Origin: JAKAGZ01 sp963748105
GTDB lineage: Bacteria; Bacteroidota; Ignavibacteria; Ignavibacteriales; Ignavibacteriaceae
DNA: 64,000 bases
NCBI GenBank assembly: GCA_963748105.1
Contig: CAVVHP010000018.1
Coordinates: forward strand, 1 to 64,000
Reading direction: 5' to 3'
The notes under the pieces were generated by a model, which saw only the letters and a program-made list of their open reading frames with translations, was not told the DNA's origin and searched no databases. Below, one piece after another: positions 27,284-36,516 of the stretch (the first letter of the stretch is position 1; each line of letters starts with the position of its first letter). Position numbers and translations under genes: made by a program.

Positions 27284-27728
27284 TCTTTTTGAAAAAATGC
27301 TGGGTTCCGGGTTCTTTACGGGATTTATTCCTTTTGCCCCGGGAACATTTGGAAGTCTTGCTGCATTATTTATTTATTATATACCTGGCTTTGAAAAGCT
27401 GATGGTATTGATTCCGGCAATATTAATCTTTAGCTTTTACGGAGTTTACGTTGGCAATAAATTTGAGAAAGTGTATGGTAAAGATCCAGGTCAATGTACT
27501 ATTGACGAATTTGTAGGGATGTGGATCTCTTTATTATTCCTGCCAAAAACAATAATACTATCCGCAACTGCTTTTATTATCTGGCGGATACTGGATATTA
27601 TTAAACCCTGGCCGGCACGTAATCTTGAAAAACTTAAAGGCGGCCCTGGAATAATGATTGACGATGTAATTTCTGCAGCTTATGCACTAATAATACTTCA
27701 AGTATTTTTGCGTATTTTTACACTTTAA
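27273..27728 (+). CDS. pgpA: Phosphatidylglycerophosphatase A
   Basis: PgpA removes the phosphate from phosphatidylglycerol phosphate, the step after PgsA. The 151-residue membrane protein shows the family motifs FAPGTFGSLAAL, CTIDEFVGMW and GPGIMIDDVISA, whose acidic residues are thought to bind metal. Several hydrophobic helices lie between. The gene overlaps the end of pgsA and is followed 15 bases later by cinA. Confidence 0.95.
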   Translation: MKLNLFEKMLGSGFFTGFIPFAPGTFGSLAALFIYYIPGFEKLMVLIPAILIFSFYGVYVGNKFEKVYGKDPGQCTIDEFVGMWISLLFLPKTIILSATAFIIWRILDIIKPWPARNLEKLKGGPGIMIDDVISAAYALIILQVFLRIFTL

Positions 27729-27743
27729 CAAAAAAGAAAATTT

Positions 27744-29000
27744 ATGGATGCTCATATAATAACAATTGGAGATGAAATATTAATCGGGCAGACTCTGAAC
27801 ACAAATGCAGGTTATATAGGCGAAAAACTATCCGACGCACAGGTCTATGTTAAAAAGAGCTCAGTAGTTGCAGATGAAGAAGAGGAAATATTAAAAGAAT
27901 TTGAGACATGCTGGGAGAACAATGATCTTGTGGTTGTTACAGGTGGATTAGGTCCTACTCATGATGATATTACACGCCAGTGTGTGGTTAAGTTTTTTAA
28001 TACTGAACTTGTACAAAATAAAGAAGTGCTTGAAGATATTCTTGCACTCTTTAAATTACGTGGAAGAAAAGTAACAAAAGTCAATGAAGGACAGGCTCTT
28101 GTACCTAAAATTGCAAGTGTAATTCGTAATTCAAGAGGAACTGCTCCCGGGTTCTGGATTGAAGAACAGAATAAAATATTTGTCGTTATGCCCGGGGTTC
28201 CTTACGAAATGCAGGAAATGATGACTTCATTTGTTTTGCCTGGTTTACAGGAAAAATTAATCAATAATAAGATATTTACACTTCGTAAAACTCTCCAGAC
28301 AACAGGAATTCCTGAATCCGCTTTGTTTGAAAAATTGGGTGATCTTGAAGAAATTCTTCAGGGAGCAAAGCTGGCATTTCTTCCAAGCCAATATGGTGTA
28401 AAGCTTAGAATTACAGTTAAAGCTAAAGATGAAGAAAGTGCCAAAAACAAGCTAAGTGAAATTGAGCAAAAAATCAGGGGAAAAGCAGGCAGATTTATAT
28501 TCAGCAGAGAGAATGAATTACTTGAGGAAGTGATAGCTAGGTTATTAAAAGAAAGGGATTTAACTATTGCTCTCGCAGAATCTTGTACAGGTGGAAATCT
28601 TGCAAATCTTTTAACAAATGTTCCCGGAAGCAGTGCCTATTTTGAACGAGGAATTGTTTCGTACAGCAATGCTTCAAAAGTGGAAATACTAAAAGTAAAT
28701 GAGGATACTATAGCGGAGCACGGAGCAGTTAGCCTGGAGGTGGCAAGGCAAATGGCCGAAGGAGTAAAATCTATTAGTGGAACTGATCTCGGGATTTCTA
28801 TTACCGGAATTCTTGGCCCAACAGGTGCAACGACTGATAAACCTGTTGGACTAGTTTATATCGGATTATGCGATGATAAGGTCTGTACAGCCAAGGGATT
28901 TCAATTTGGCAATGACCGATTATTAAATAAACAGCGTACAACTCAGGCTGCGCTTGACATGATTCGACGAACTTTGCTGGGAATTTCTCTCGATGACTAG
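27744..29000 (+). CDS. cinA: CinA family protein (competence/damage-inducible; NMN deamidase domain)
   Basis: Two domains are visible: the N-terminal molybdopterin-binding-like COG1058 domain (IITIGDEILIGQTLNTNAG, VVTGGLGPTHDDITR) and the C-terminal CinA domain (ALAESCTGGNLANLLTNVPG, ITGILGPTGAT). CinA proteins deamidate NMN and hydrolyse ADP-ribose in pyridine nucleotide recycling. Length 418 is standard. It lies in the conserved pgsA-cinA-recA order and overlaps thpR by eight bases. Confidence 0.94.
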   Translation: MDAHIITIGDEILIGQTLNTNAGYIGEKLSDAQVYVKKSSVVADEEEEILKEFETCWENNDLVVVTGGLGPTHDDITRQCVVKFFNTELVQNKEVLEDILALFKLRGRKVTKVNEGQALVPKIASVIRNSRGTAPGFWIEEQNKIFVVMPGVPYEMQEMMTSFVLPGLQEKLINNKIFTLRKTLQTTGIPESALFEKLGDLEEILQGAKLAFLPSQYGVKLRITVKAKDEESAKNKLSEIEQKIRGKAGRFIFSRENELLEEVIARLLKERDLTIALAESCTGGNLANLLTNVPGSSAYFERGIVSYSNASKVEILKVNEDTIAEHGAVSLEVARQMAEGVKSISGTDLGISITGILGPTGATTDKPVGLVYIGLCDDKVCTAKGFQFGNDRLLNKQRTTQAALDMIRRTLLGISLDD

Positions 29001-29556
29001 GCTCTTTGTTGCTTTAAGGATTCCTGATAAAATATTGGATGAGATTATATCTTTTCGGGATCAGGCATACAAAGGAAGCGAAAAATTCAGGTGGGAAAAG
29101 AAGGACAAACTTCATCTTACCTTAAAATTTATAGTGGAAGTTGAAGATCAAAAAGTAGCTGGTATAGCAAAAGAATTAGAGTTTATTGAAAATTACCAGG
29201 GATTTAATTGCAGGCTTAACGGATTTGGATTTTTCCGTTATCGCGGTGTTCCAAAAATATTGTGGACGGGGTTGCATACGAGCGAAAAAATTTTCACTTT
29301 AGCCGATGAGTTAAATTCCCGGCTGGAAAAGTTTTCAATCCCAAAGGAAAAAAGAAAGGTTAAAACCCACATCACAATTTTGAGAATTAAGGGAAATCCC
29401 GGTGAAAATTTTATTGAAGGATTTGAAAAATTCAGCATTCCACAAAACTTGTTTACTTGTAATAATGTAGCCTTAATAAAAAGTGAACTTCGGCCCGGTG
29501 GATCGGTATACAACGAAATTAGAAATTATAAATTAAAAGATATGGAGGAAGGATGA
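28993..29556 (+). CDS. thpR: RNA 2',3'-cyclic phosphodiesterase
   Basis: The 187-residue 2H-phosphoesterase has its two catalytic HxT motifs, LHLTLKF and THITILR, and begins RLFVALRIPDKI, typical of ThpR/LigT. The family opens 2',3'-cyclic phosphates on RNA ends; the physiological substrate is uncertain. It overlaps both cinA and recA (ATGA), so it is translationally coupled within the DNA-repair operon. Confidence 0.92.
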   Translation: MTRLFVALRIPDKILDEIISFRDQAYKGSEKFRWEKKDKLHLTLKFIVEVEDQKVAGIAKELEFIENYQGFNCRLNGFGFFRYRGVPKILWTGLHTSEKIFTLADELNSRLEKFSIPKEKRKVKTHITILRIKGNPGENFIEGFEKFSIPQNLFTCNNVALIKSELRPGGSVYNEIRNYKLKDMEEG

Positions 29557-30620
29557 GTGCGGACAGAGAACAGAAATTGAAAATTATTGATGATGCGATA
29601 GCCAGTATCGAAAAGACTTATGGCAAAGGTTCGATTATGAAATTAGGAGATGGAGTAATTGTTCCAATGGAATCAATTCCTACTGGCGCTCTATCTCTTG
29701 ATTATGCTCTTGGTATTGGAGGTGTTCCCAGGGGAAGAGTTATTGAGGTTTACGGGCCGGAATCCAGTGGTAAAACTACATTATGTCTGCATATAATTGC
29801 AGAAGCACAAAAAACAGGCGGGCTTGCAGCATTCATTGATGCAGAGCATGCGCTGGATGTTAATTATGCAAAAAGACTTGGAGTTGATACAGCTAATCTT
29901 TTAATCTCTCAACCTGATTTTGGTGAGCAGGCTCTTGAAATTACGGATACGTTAGTAAGAAGTAATGCGCTGGATATTATTGTTATAGATTCAGTAGCGG
30001 CGCTGGTACCAAGATCAGAAATAGAAGGCGAGATGGGGGATGCTACAATGGCTGTTCAGGCAAGATTGATGTCTCAGGCATTGAGAAAACTAACAGGTGC
30101 GATTTCAAAATCAAAAACTTCTGTGATTTTTATTAACCAGCTGAGACAAAAAATCGGTATTATGTTTGGAAATCCTGAAACTACTACAGGAGGAAACGCC
30201 CTTAAATTTTATGCTTCACTAAGGATGGATATTAGAAGAATTGCGGCTATAAAAGATGGAACAAATGTAATTGGAAACAGGACCAGAGTAAAAATTGTGA
30301 AGAGTAAGGTTGCTCCACCGTTCAAAGAAGTTGAATTTGATATCCTTTATAATGAAGGAATAAGCAAATCGGGAGATCTTCTGGACCTGGCCACAAATTT
30401 TGGAATTGTTAAAAAAAGCGGTGCATGGTTTACGTATGAAGAAGACAGGTTCCAGGGAAGAGAGCAATTCAGACAGAGAATGCTGGAAAGTCCTGAATTA
30501 TATGCAAAAGTTCAATCTGATGTAAAGACAAAACTTGGAATGGTGCTGCAGAATAAGAACGAGGATAAAAAGGCCGAACCAGCTACAGATAAAAACAAAG
30601 GTAAAAAAGGCTCCAAATAA
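29553..30620 (+). CDS. recA: Recombinase RecA
   Basis: RecA drives strand exchange and SOS cleavage. Walker A is GPESSGKT (residues 68-75), Walker B is IIVIDSVAAL, and the DNA-binding loops MGDATMAVQARLMSQALRKL and KIGIMFGNPETTTGGNALKF are fully conserved. The C-terminus is a charged Lys/Glu tail. Length 355 is normal. GGAGGAAGG lies before the ATG. recX follows, which is the usual order. Confidence 0.98.
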   Translation: MSADREQKLKIIDDAIASIEKTYGKGSIMKLGDGVIVPMESIPTGALSLDYALGIGGVPRGRVIEVYGPESSGKTTLCLHIIAEAQKTGGLAAFIDAEHALDVNYAKRLGVDTANLLISQPDFGEQALEITDTLVRSNALDIIVIDSVAALVPRSEIEGEMGDATMAVQARLMSQALRKLTGAISKSKTSVIFINQLRQKIGIMFGNPETTTGGNALKFYASLRMDIRRIAAIKDGTNVIGNRTRVKIVKSKVAPPFKEVEFDILYNEGISKSGDLLDLATNFGIVKKSGAWFTYEEDRFQGREQFRQRMLESPELYAKVQSDVKTKLGMVLQNKNEDKKAEPATDKNKGKKGSK

Positions 30621-30629
30621 TAACCTAAA

Positions 30630-31271
30630 ATGAAAATAGTAAGAGTAGCAAAGAAAGATGACAATAATGTTGTTGTCTACCTGGACAACGATGAAAAACT
30701 CTTTCTAAGCTATGAAGTATTCTTAAAAAATGGCCTAAGGAAAAATGTCGAAATTCCTGATGGCCATTTTGATTTTTTGATAGAAGAAAACCAGAAGTAT
30801 CACATCAAGAAAAGAGCATATTCCTACATTGCCCGAAGACATCATTCTGTTTTTGAAATAAGGACAAAACTGAGACGAAAAAAATATGATAATAAACTTA
30901 TTGAAGAGATTTTAACAGAGCTTGTCGCAGGCGGATACCTGAACGATGAGGAATTTTCTGAAATTTTTGCCGATGAAAATATTCGCTTGAAATTATGGGG
31001 AAGGAATAAAGTTAAAGCAGAGCTGATGAAAAGAGGAGTAAATTCAGGTGTAATTGATATTGCGCTAAATAAAATGTTTCCTGACGGAAATGATGTCGGC
31101 AATGCAATTGAGCTTGTTCGGAAAAAATACAGGCTGTTGAAGGACAGGACACCCGACGAAATGAAATTAAAACAAAAACTTTATACTTTTCTTTCTTCGC
31201 GTGGATACGATTACGAATCAAGTAAAGAGGCTGTAAACTCCGTAATTAATGAGTCCTCGACAAATAAATAG
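30630..31271 (+). CDS. recX: Regulatory protein RecX
   Basis: RecX binds inside RecA filaments and limits their activity. The 213-residue protein consists of repeated three-helix modules: the first with ARRHHSVFEIRTKLRRKKYD, the second with GYLNDEEFSEIFADENIRLK and GRNKVKAELMKRGV, and a third near YTFLSSRGYDYESSKEAVNS. It begins 9 bases after recA. The N-terminal 60 residues form a small beta-rich extension seen in longer RecX members. Confidence 0.93.
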   Translation: MKIVRVAKKDDNNVVVYLDNDEKLFLSYEVFLKNGLRKNVEIPDGHFDFLIEENQKYHIKKRAYSYIARRHHSVFEIRTKLRRKKYDNKLIEEILTELVAGGYLNDEEFSEIFADENIRLKLWGRNKVKAELMKRGVNSGVIDIALNKMFPDGNDVGNAIELVRKKYRLLKDRTPDEMKLKQKLYTFLSSRGYDYESSKEAVNSVINESSTNK

Positions 31272-31326
31272 CCTGCTTTTTTCTTTAATATTATAACTAT
31301 CTTTTAGTGTTTAAAATCCAACGCAA

Positions 31327-32343
31327 ATGGAAATTCAAAAAAATTACCCGCTTAAAAATCTTAATACATTCGGACTGGATGTTAAGGCACAACTTTTTGC
31401 AAATGTAAAAAGCGAAGAACAGCTACAACTTGTGCTAACTGATAAAAATTTTAAGGATTTACCTAAATTTATTTTGGGAGGTGGCAGTAATATTCTCCTA
31501 AAAAGTGATTTTGAAGGCCTCGTAATTAAAATATCTATTTCAGGAATTGAAATTGTAGAAGAAGATGACGATTCAGTTTTAATTAAAGCTGGCGCCGGAG
31601 AATTATGGCACGAACTGGTATTATTTTCAGTTGAAAAAAAATTAGGAGGTATTGAAAATCTGTCACTTATTCCTGGTACTGTTGGCGCAGCTCCGATGCA
31701 GAATATTGGCGCATATGGGCAGGAGATTGCAGATACTTTTGTAAAGCTTGAAGGATTTTATTCCGGCAATGGGAAAAAAGAGGTATTTGAAAAGGGACAG
31801 TGTAATTTCGGTTACCGGGACAGCATTTTTAAAAATGAATTGAAAAACAAATTTGTCATAACAAGCGTTTATCTTCGATTAAGAAAAAAACCGGAATTGA
31901 AACTAGCTTATGGAACAATCAGGCAGGAAATTGATAAACTGGAGAAAAAGGAATTTGGTGTTGCGGATGTGAGCGACGTGATTCGTAAAATAAGACAAAG
32001 TAAGCTTCCCGATCCCAAACAAATTGGTAATGCCGGTAGCTTTTTTAAAAATCCTGAAGTCACGCAGGAACAGTTTGTTAGTCTAAAAAAGAAATATCCT
32101 GAGATAGTCGGCTATCCGATTGAAGACAAGAAAGTTAAATTAGCGGGCGGCTGGTTAATTGAAAGTTGTGGATGGAAGGGAAAAAGGATTGGCAAAGTTG
32201 GGTCACATTCAAAACAAGCCCTTGTACTTGTAAATTATGGCGATGCCGATGGAAAAGATATTTTAAAATTGGCAAAAGATATTAAAGATACAGTTTTTGG
32301 AAAATTTGGAATAATGTTAGAGGAAGAGATCAACATCATTTAA
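31327..32343 (+). CDS. murB: UDP-N-acetylenolpyruvoylglucosamine reductase
   Basis: MurB reduces the enolpyruvyl group to give UDP-MurNAc for peptidoglycan. FAD-binding GGGSNILL, NIGAYGQE, YRDSIF and the catalytic serine in NAGSFFKNP are present, with a C-terminal glutamate in MLEEEINII. The insert between Tyr-Arg and Ser and the 338-residue length indicate the type I (E. coli-like) enzyme. It is a separate unit 55 bases after recX. Confidence 0.95.
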   Translation: MEIQKNYPLKNLNTFGLDVKAQLFANVKSEEQLQLVLTDKNFKDLPKFILGGGSNILLKSDFEGLVIKISISGIEIVEEDDDSVLIKAGAGELWHELVLFSVEKKLGGIENLSLIPGTVGAAPMQNIGAYGQEIADTFVKLEGFYSGNGKKEVFEKGQCNFGYRDSIFKNELKNKFVITSVYLRLRKKPELKLAYGTIRQEIDKLEKKEFGVADVSDVIRKIRQSKLPDPKQIGNAGSFFKNPEVTQEQFVSLKKKYPEIVGYPIEDKKVKLAGGWLIESCGWKGKRIGKVGSHSKQALVLVNYGDADGKDILKLAKDIKDTVFGKFGIMLEEEINII

Positions 32344-32466
32344 AGCCCGATTTATTTGACGATTTGCGTTGAATTTATCTACACATATTTATAAGTTTTA
32401 TCTGATACCTTTCAATTGTAATAATCAGAAGCCATAAAATTTTTCTTTTCATAAATGGGACCTAAT

Positions 32467-33288
32467 ATGAAAGAACAGAAAAAAGATGAACAAGTACTTT
32501 CGGCCTATGAAAAAGCTGCGCAGGACGGAGTTGATCCGAGGTGTATTCCTCAAAAACTGGAAGGGCCTGTTCCTAAGCATAATGAAATAAAATATCCTGA
32601 GTATCCGCAATCGGATCATGATTCCTGGCAATATTTATTCGATAGACAAATGAAATATTTGCCCGGCAGAGCCTGCGATGAATATATGAACGGAGTAGAT
32701 AAACTCAATTTTACAAGAGATAAAATCCCGGCTTTAAGAGATTTAAGCAATGTCTTTTATAATACATCCGGCTGGAAAGTTGCCCGTGTTCCGGGGCTAA
32801 TTGAGGTAAATGATTTTTTTGGATTATTAAGAAATAGAGTTTTTCCTTCCACAGATTACATTCGTGGAAAGGATGAACTGGATTATACACCAGCTCCTGA
32901 TTGCTTTCACGATATGTTCGGGCATATGCCTTTATTAACTGATCCGGATTTTGCTGAGTTTTATCAGCTATTTGGAAAAGCTGCTTTAAAGGCTGAAGGG
33001 ACAGACCGCAAGCACCTGGAAACATTTCACTGGTTTACAGTAGAGTTTGGATTAATCCGCCAACCGGAAGGTATGAGAATTTACGGAGCGGGAATACTTT
33101 CTTCAAAGGGAGAAGTTCAGCATGCACTTTCCGATAATGTTGAAGTAAGAGGTTTTGTACCTGAAAAAATGGTTTTGCAGGATTATGATGTATGGCATTT
33201 GCAGCCGATACTATTTGCTATAGATTCTTTTGAACATTTGAAAAATGGATTCAAAGAATGGACTAAGAAACGGGGACTGCTGGAATAG
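32467..33288 (+). CDS. phhA: Phenylalanine 4-hydroxylase
   Basis: This is the iron- and tetrahydropterin-dependent monooxygenase converting phenylalanine to tyrosine. The iron ligands are His148, His153 and Glu193 in DCFHDMFGHMPLL and FHWFTVEFGL, at positions close to those of the Chromobacterium enzyme. It is the short bacterial form (273 residues) with no ACT regulatory domain. I start at the ATG at 32467, six bases after GGGA; an ATG four codons earlier lacks a ribosome site. Genes for a pterin cofactor pathway lie 1.5 kb downstream. Confidence 0.94.
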   Translation: MKEQKKDEQVLSAYEKAAQDGVDPRCIPQKLEGPVPKHNEIKYPEYPQSDHDSWQYLFDRQMKYLPGRACDEYMNGVDKLNFTRDKIPALRDLSNVFYNTSGWKVARVPGLIEVNDFFGLLRNRVFPSTDYIRGKDELDYTPAPDCFHDMFGHMPLLTDPDFAEFYQLFGKAALKAEGTDRKHLETFHWFTVEFGLIRQPEGMRIYGAGILSSKGEVQHALSDNVEVRGFVPEKMVLQDYDVWHLQPILFAIDSFEHLKNGFKEWTKKRGLLE

Positions 33289-33320
33289 AGTTATTTTTTA
33301 TAAACTTTTTTAATCAATTG

Positions 33321-33348
33321 AGGCAAAACATTAGTTCTGCCTTTTTTT
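33321..33348 (+). terminator. Terminator after phenylalanine hydroxylase
   Basis: AGGCA-a-AAC pairs with GTT-c-TGCCT across a four-base loop with one internal mismatch, followed by seven T residues. Confidence 0.75.
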
Positions 33349-33471
33349 GTGCAAATTTCCATAGCTTGAATATACTGCCATAATTAGGTAATTTTGAAGA
33401 GTTTAACTGGTAAGAAACCATCAAAAAGTAAAATTTCAAAGAGTCTATAAATCTAAAGAAAGGAGTAATTT

Positions 33472-33942
33472 ATGTCTATAAAAGTTGGAGATAAAGCGCC
33501 GGAATTTTCGTTAATTAACCATAATCTTGAAAAAGTAAACTTGAAAGATTTCAGCGGGAAAAATGTTGTTTTATTGTTCTTTCCGCTCGCAAATACCGGA
33601 GTCTGCACAAAAGAAATGTGTACTTTCAGGGATGAACTTAAAGCATATGAAGATCTTGATGCTCAGGTTTTAGGTGTCAGTGTTGATAGTCCGTTTGCCC
33701 TGCAAATGTGGGTTGAAAAAAATAAATACAATTTCCCGCTGTTGAGTGATTTCAACAAGGATACTGCAAAAAATTATGGTGCATTATATGATGTTTTTGC
33801 TCCGGGTAAATTCGATTTTAACGGAGTTGCTAAAAGATCGGCATTTGTAATTGATAAAGACGGCAAAATTAAATATGCTGAAGTTTTAGAAAATCCGGGC
33901 GATGAGCCTAGTTATGAAGGAATAAAGGAAGCATTGAAATAA
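33472..33942 (+). CDS. AhpE-like peroxiredoxin
   Basis: The thioredoxin-fold peroxidase has its peroxidatic Cys45 in NTGVCTKEMCTFRDE, with another cysteine at position 50, and the active-site Arg near residue 120 (KRSAFVIDKDG). Length 156 and the FFPLANTGVCT motif suit the AhpE/1-Cys group that removes peroxides in the cytosol. AAAGGAG precedes the ATG. A rhodanese gene follows two bases after the stop, hinting at a thiol-recycling partner. Confidence 0.9.
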   Translation: MSIKVGDKAPEFSLINHNLEKVNLKDFSGKNVVLLFFPLANTGVCTKEMCTFRDELKAYEDLDAQVLGVSVDSPFALQMWVEKNKYNFPLLSDFNKDTAKNYGALYDVFAPGKFDFNGVAKRSAFVIDKDGKIKYAEVLENPGDEPSYEGIKEALK

Positions 33943-33944
33943 AT

Positions 33945-34265
33945 ATGATTAAACAGTTGTCACCTGCTGAGGCTAATAAAATTCTCGGAGAGCAGGAAGA
34001 TGTTCGTCTTATTGATGTAAGAGAAAAATGGGAATATGAAACGGCAAAAATTGATAATTCTGAATTAATGCCGTTGAGTGAATTTCAGAACCATATACCA
34101 AAATTGAAACCGGAAGATAATCTTATCATAGTTTGTCATCACGGCAACAGGAGTTTTACTGTTAGTTCATTCTTGGTACAAAACGGTTTCAAAAATGTTA
34201 GCAATCTCGATGGGGGGATTGACGCCTGGTCACAGGAAGTTGATCCGACAATCCCTACCTATTAA
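33945..34265 (+). CDS. Rhodanese-like domain protein
   Basis: A single rhodanese domain fills the 106 residues: RLIDVREKWEYETAKI at the N-terminus and the active loop VCHHGNRSFTVSSFL with the catalytic Cys, then GFKNVSNLDGGIDAWSQEVD. Such proteins carry persulfide sulfur in the cytosol. It begins two bases after the peroxiredoxin stop, so the pair is translationally linked. Specific sulfur acceptor unknown. Confidence 0.93.
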   Translation: MIKQLSPAEANKILGEQEDVRLIDVREKWEYETAKIDNSELMPLSEFQNHIPKLKPEDNLIIVCHHGNRSFTVSSFLVQNGFKNVSNLDGGIDAWSQEVDPTIPTY

Positions 34266-34346
34266 AATAAGATAATTCTTTGAACCACTTTGGCCGGTAA
34301 TACCGTCCTCATGGTTTATCCAAAGCATAAAATTTTGGAGAAAGAA

Positions 34347-34806
34347 ATGATTGAAGAAGGGAAAAAAGCGCCTGCTTTTAGATTAAAAAACCAGGATGGG
34401 AAAACTATTACCTTAACCGATTTCAAAGGGAAAAATGTAGTTTTATATTTTTATCCAAAGGATAATACATCGGGGTGCACTAAAGAAGCCTGCAACTTTC
34501 GAGATGAATTTCCAAAATTTAGAAAATTAAAAGCTAAAATTATTGGAATTTCTAAAGATTCTGTTGAATCTCATAAAAAATTTGCTGATAAATATGATCT
34601 TCCATTTGATTTATTGAGTGATGAAAGTAAAAAAGTTTTAGAAAAATACGGTGTGTGGAAACAAAAAGAGCATGTACGGAAGAAAATATATGGGCATTGA
34701 AAGGACAACAGTAGTAATAGATAAGAATGGCAAAATAATTAAGATATTTCCAAAAGTTAAAGTTACAGATCACGAAAAGGAAGTTCTCGAAGTTTTAAAA
34801 AGCTAA
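34347..34806 (+). CDS. bcp: Thiol peroxidase Bcp, interrupted by a +1 frameshift
   Basis: The N-terminal part (34347 onward) has YFYPKDNTSGCTKEACNFRD, the Bcp catalytic cysteine pair, and ends in frame at YGVWKQK. The rest, MYGRKYMGIERTTVVIDKNG, is in the next frame and ends at 34806. Reading the five A residues near 34664-34668 as four restores WKQKSMYGRKYMGI, the family consensus. The ATG at 34347 has GGAG seven bases upstream; an earlier start at 34290 adds an unmatched segment. The repaired product is about 152 residues, normal length. Confidence 0.85.
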
Positions 34807-34825
34807 TAAATCAACCAGGAATGTT

Positions 34826-35233
34826 ATGATCTATGTGACAAGACGCGAAACGTTTAATTCTGCCCACCGCGTTTATAATGCAAATCTTTCGGATGAAGAA
34901 AATCTTAAAATTTTTGGTAATTGCAGCAATCCGAACTGGCATGGACATAATTATGTGCTTGAGGTTGTTGTTGCCGGAGAAGTTAACCCTGAAACCGGGT
35001 ATGTAATTGACTTAAAAATTCTGAAAAAAATAATCCGGAAAAATGTAATTGAAAAAGTGGATCATAAAAATCTTAACCTAGAGGTTGATTTTATGAAGGG
35101 GATTCAGCCATCGGCTGAGAATATTGCTATCCGGATCTGGAAACAACTGGAGCAAAAAATACCATCTGGTAGATTGTTTTCGGTTAAGTTGTACGAGACC
35201 GAAAATAATTATTTTGAATATAAAGGAGAATAA
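34826..35233 (+). CDS. 6-pyruvoyltetrahydropterin synthase (PTPS) family protein
   Basis: The enzyme makes 6-pyruvoyltetrahydropterin from dihydroneopterin triphosphate. Zinc ligands are His14, His39 and His41, and the catalytic Cys33 lies in GNCSNPNWHGHNY. The spacing Cys-x5-His-Gly-His is that of the biopterin-type PTPS, whereas QueD of queuosine synthesis has Cys-x3-His-Gly-His. Length 135. It is followed by folE and two reductases, which supports a tetrahydrobiopterin role. Confidence 0.9.
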   Translation: MIYVTRRETFNSAHRVYNANLSDEENLKIFGNCSNPNWHGHNYVLEVVVAGEVNPETGYVIDLKILKKIIRKNVIEKVDHKNLNLEVDFMKGIQPSAENIAIRIWKQLEQKIPSGRLFSVKLYETENNYFEYKGE

Positions 35234-35236
35234 ATC

Positions 35237-35803
35237 TTGAAATTAGAAAAAGTTGAAAATAACATCACCGATTTATTGAAAGAAATGGGTGAAGATCCCA
35301 GAAGAGAAGGCTTGTTGAAAACTCCGCACAGAGTTGCAAAAGCCTATGAATTTTTAACCTCGGGCTATGGGAAAGATATCGAAAAGGTGTTAAATGGTGC
35401 CATTTTCAACGAAAAATATAACGAAATGGTTCTTGTAAAAAATATAGATTTCTACAGCTTGTGTGAACATCATATGCTTCCTTTTTATGGAAAGGTTCAC
35501 ATTGCATACATCCCGAATGGTAAAATTATCGGGTTAAGTAAAATTCCAAGAATTGTTGAAGTTTTTGCGAGAAGATTACAGGTTCAGGAACGAATGACGC
35601 AACAAATTGCAGATACAATTAATAAATACTTAGAACCTCAGGGTGTGGCGGTTGTCTCGGAAGCTTTTCATATGTGCATGATGATGCGTGGCGTTGAAAA
35701 ACAAAATTCATCAGCAACAGCAAGTGCAGTTCACGGAACTTTCCAGGATGATGCACGCACAAGAGCAGAATTTCAAAATCTAATTTCACTTAAGAATTTA
35801 TAA
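35237..35803 (+). CDS. folE: GTP cyclohydrolase I
   Basis: FolE converts GTP to dihydroneopterin triphosphate, the substrate of PTPS and of folate synthesis. Zinc and catalytic motifs are intact: FYSLCEHHMLPFYGKVHIAY, GLSKIPRIVEVFARRLQVQE and EAFHMCMMMRGV. Length 188 is standard. The start is TTG at 35237, eight bases after GGAG and three bases after the PTPS stop. The stop overlaps the next start (TAATG). Because it sits beside PTPS, its product probably feeds pterin as well as folate. Confidence 0.95.
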   Translation: MKLEKVENNITDLLKEMGEDPRREGLLKTPHRVAKAYEFLTSGYGKDIEKVLNGAIFNEKYNEMVLVKNIDFYSLCEHHMLPFYGKVHIAYIPNGKIIGLSKIPRIVEVFARRLQVQERMTQQIADTINKYLEPQGVAVVSEAFHMCMMMRGVEKQNSSATASAVHGTFQDDARTRAEFQNLISLKNL

Positions 35804-36516
35804 TGGCTGAAAAAAAATCAGGAATCTGGATTACCGGTGCAAGTTCAGGAATAGGTAGATCAACAGCAATTGAATTTGCAAGAGTAGGTTGTAATGTTTA
35901 TGCTTCTGCGAGAAGAAGTACTGAATTGCAAAGACTTGAAAGGGAAGTTGAAAAAGAAAAATTTAAAATTGAATCATATCCTTGTAATGTTGCATCATCC
36001 GCAAATGTTGATCAAACTGTAAAAAAAATTCTTGCTTCAGGCACAATTGATTGTCTCGTGAATAATGCTGGTATTACAACTTTTAAAGATGCAGTTGATA
36101 ATTCTGTCCAGGAGATTAATGATATTATTAATACGAATCTTCTTGGTTCAATTTATGCGATTAAATATATTCTTCCTGTTATGATCGAAAATGGGGGAGG
36201 AACTATCATCAACGTACTCTCAAGTGCGGCTAAAAAAATATTTACTGCCAGCAGTGCTTATACAGCTTCCAAAATGGGAATGCTCGGGTATACAAATGTA
36301 CTTCGTGAAGAAGTGAGAAAATTTAATATTAAAGTTATTAATATAATTCCCGGTGCTACTGAAACGCCTATGTGGCCTCAGGATATGAGAAAAGAAAATT
36401 CGGATAAAATGATGACAAGCGATGAAGTTGCAAGATTACTTGTCTGGAGCTATTTGCAGAAAGGAAATCTTGTCAGCGAAGAAATTACAATCAAACCAAT
36501 TACGGGAGACTTATGA
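35803..36516 (+). CDS. Short-chain dehydrogenase/reductase (candidate pterin reductase)
   Basis: A classical SDR of 237 residues: cofactor motif TGASSGIG (about 10-17), NNAG, the catalytic Ser in VLSSAAK and Tyr-x3-Lys in YTASKMG. The Ala-Arg-Arg after strand 2 (YASARRS) suggests NADPH preference. Its overlap with folE and with the next SDR suggests it performs a reduction in the pterin pathway, as sepiapterin reductase does in BH4 synthesis; that is context-based inference. Confidence 0.88.
   Translation: MAEKKSGIWITGASSGIGRSTAIEFARVGCNVYASARRSTELQRLEREVEKEKFKIESYPCNVASSANVDQTVKKILASGTIDCLVNNAGITTFKDAVDNSVQEINDIINTNLLGSIYAIKYILPVMIENGGGTIINVLSSAAKKIFTASSAYTASKMGMLGYTNVLREEVRKFNIKVINIIPGATETPMWPQDMRKENSDKMMTSDEVARLLVWSYLQKGNLVSEEITIKPITGDL

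Noticed and set aside
34826..35233. QueD (queuosine) assignment for the PTPS-family gene
   Set aside because: The Cys to His-Gly-His spacing is five, not three, and neighbours are pterin-type rather than queuosine genes.
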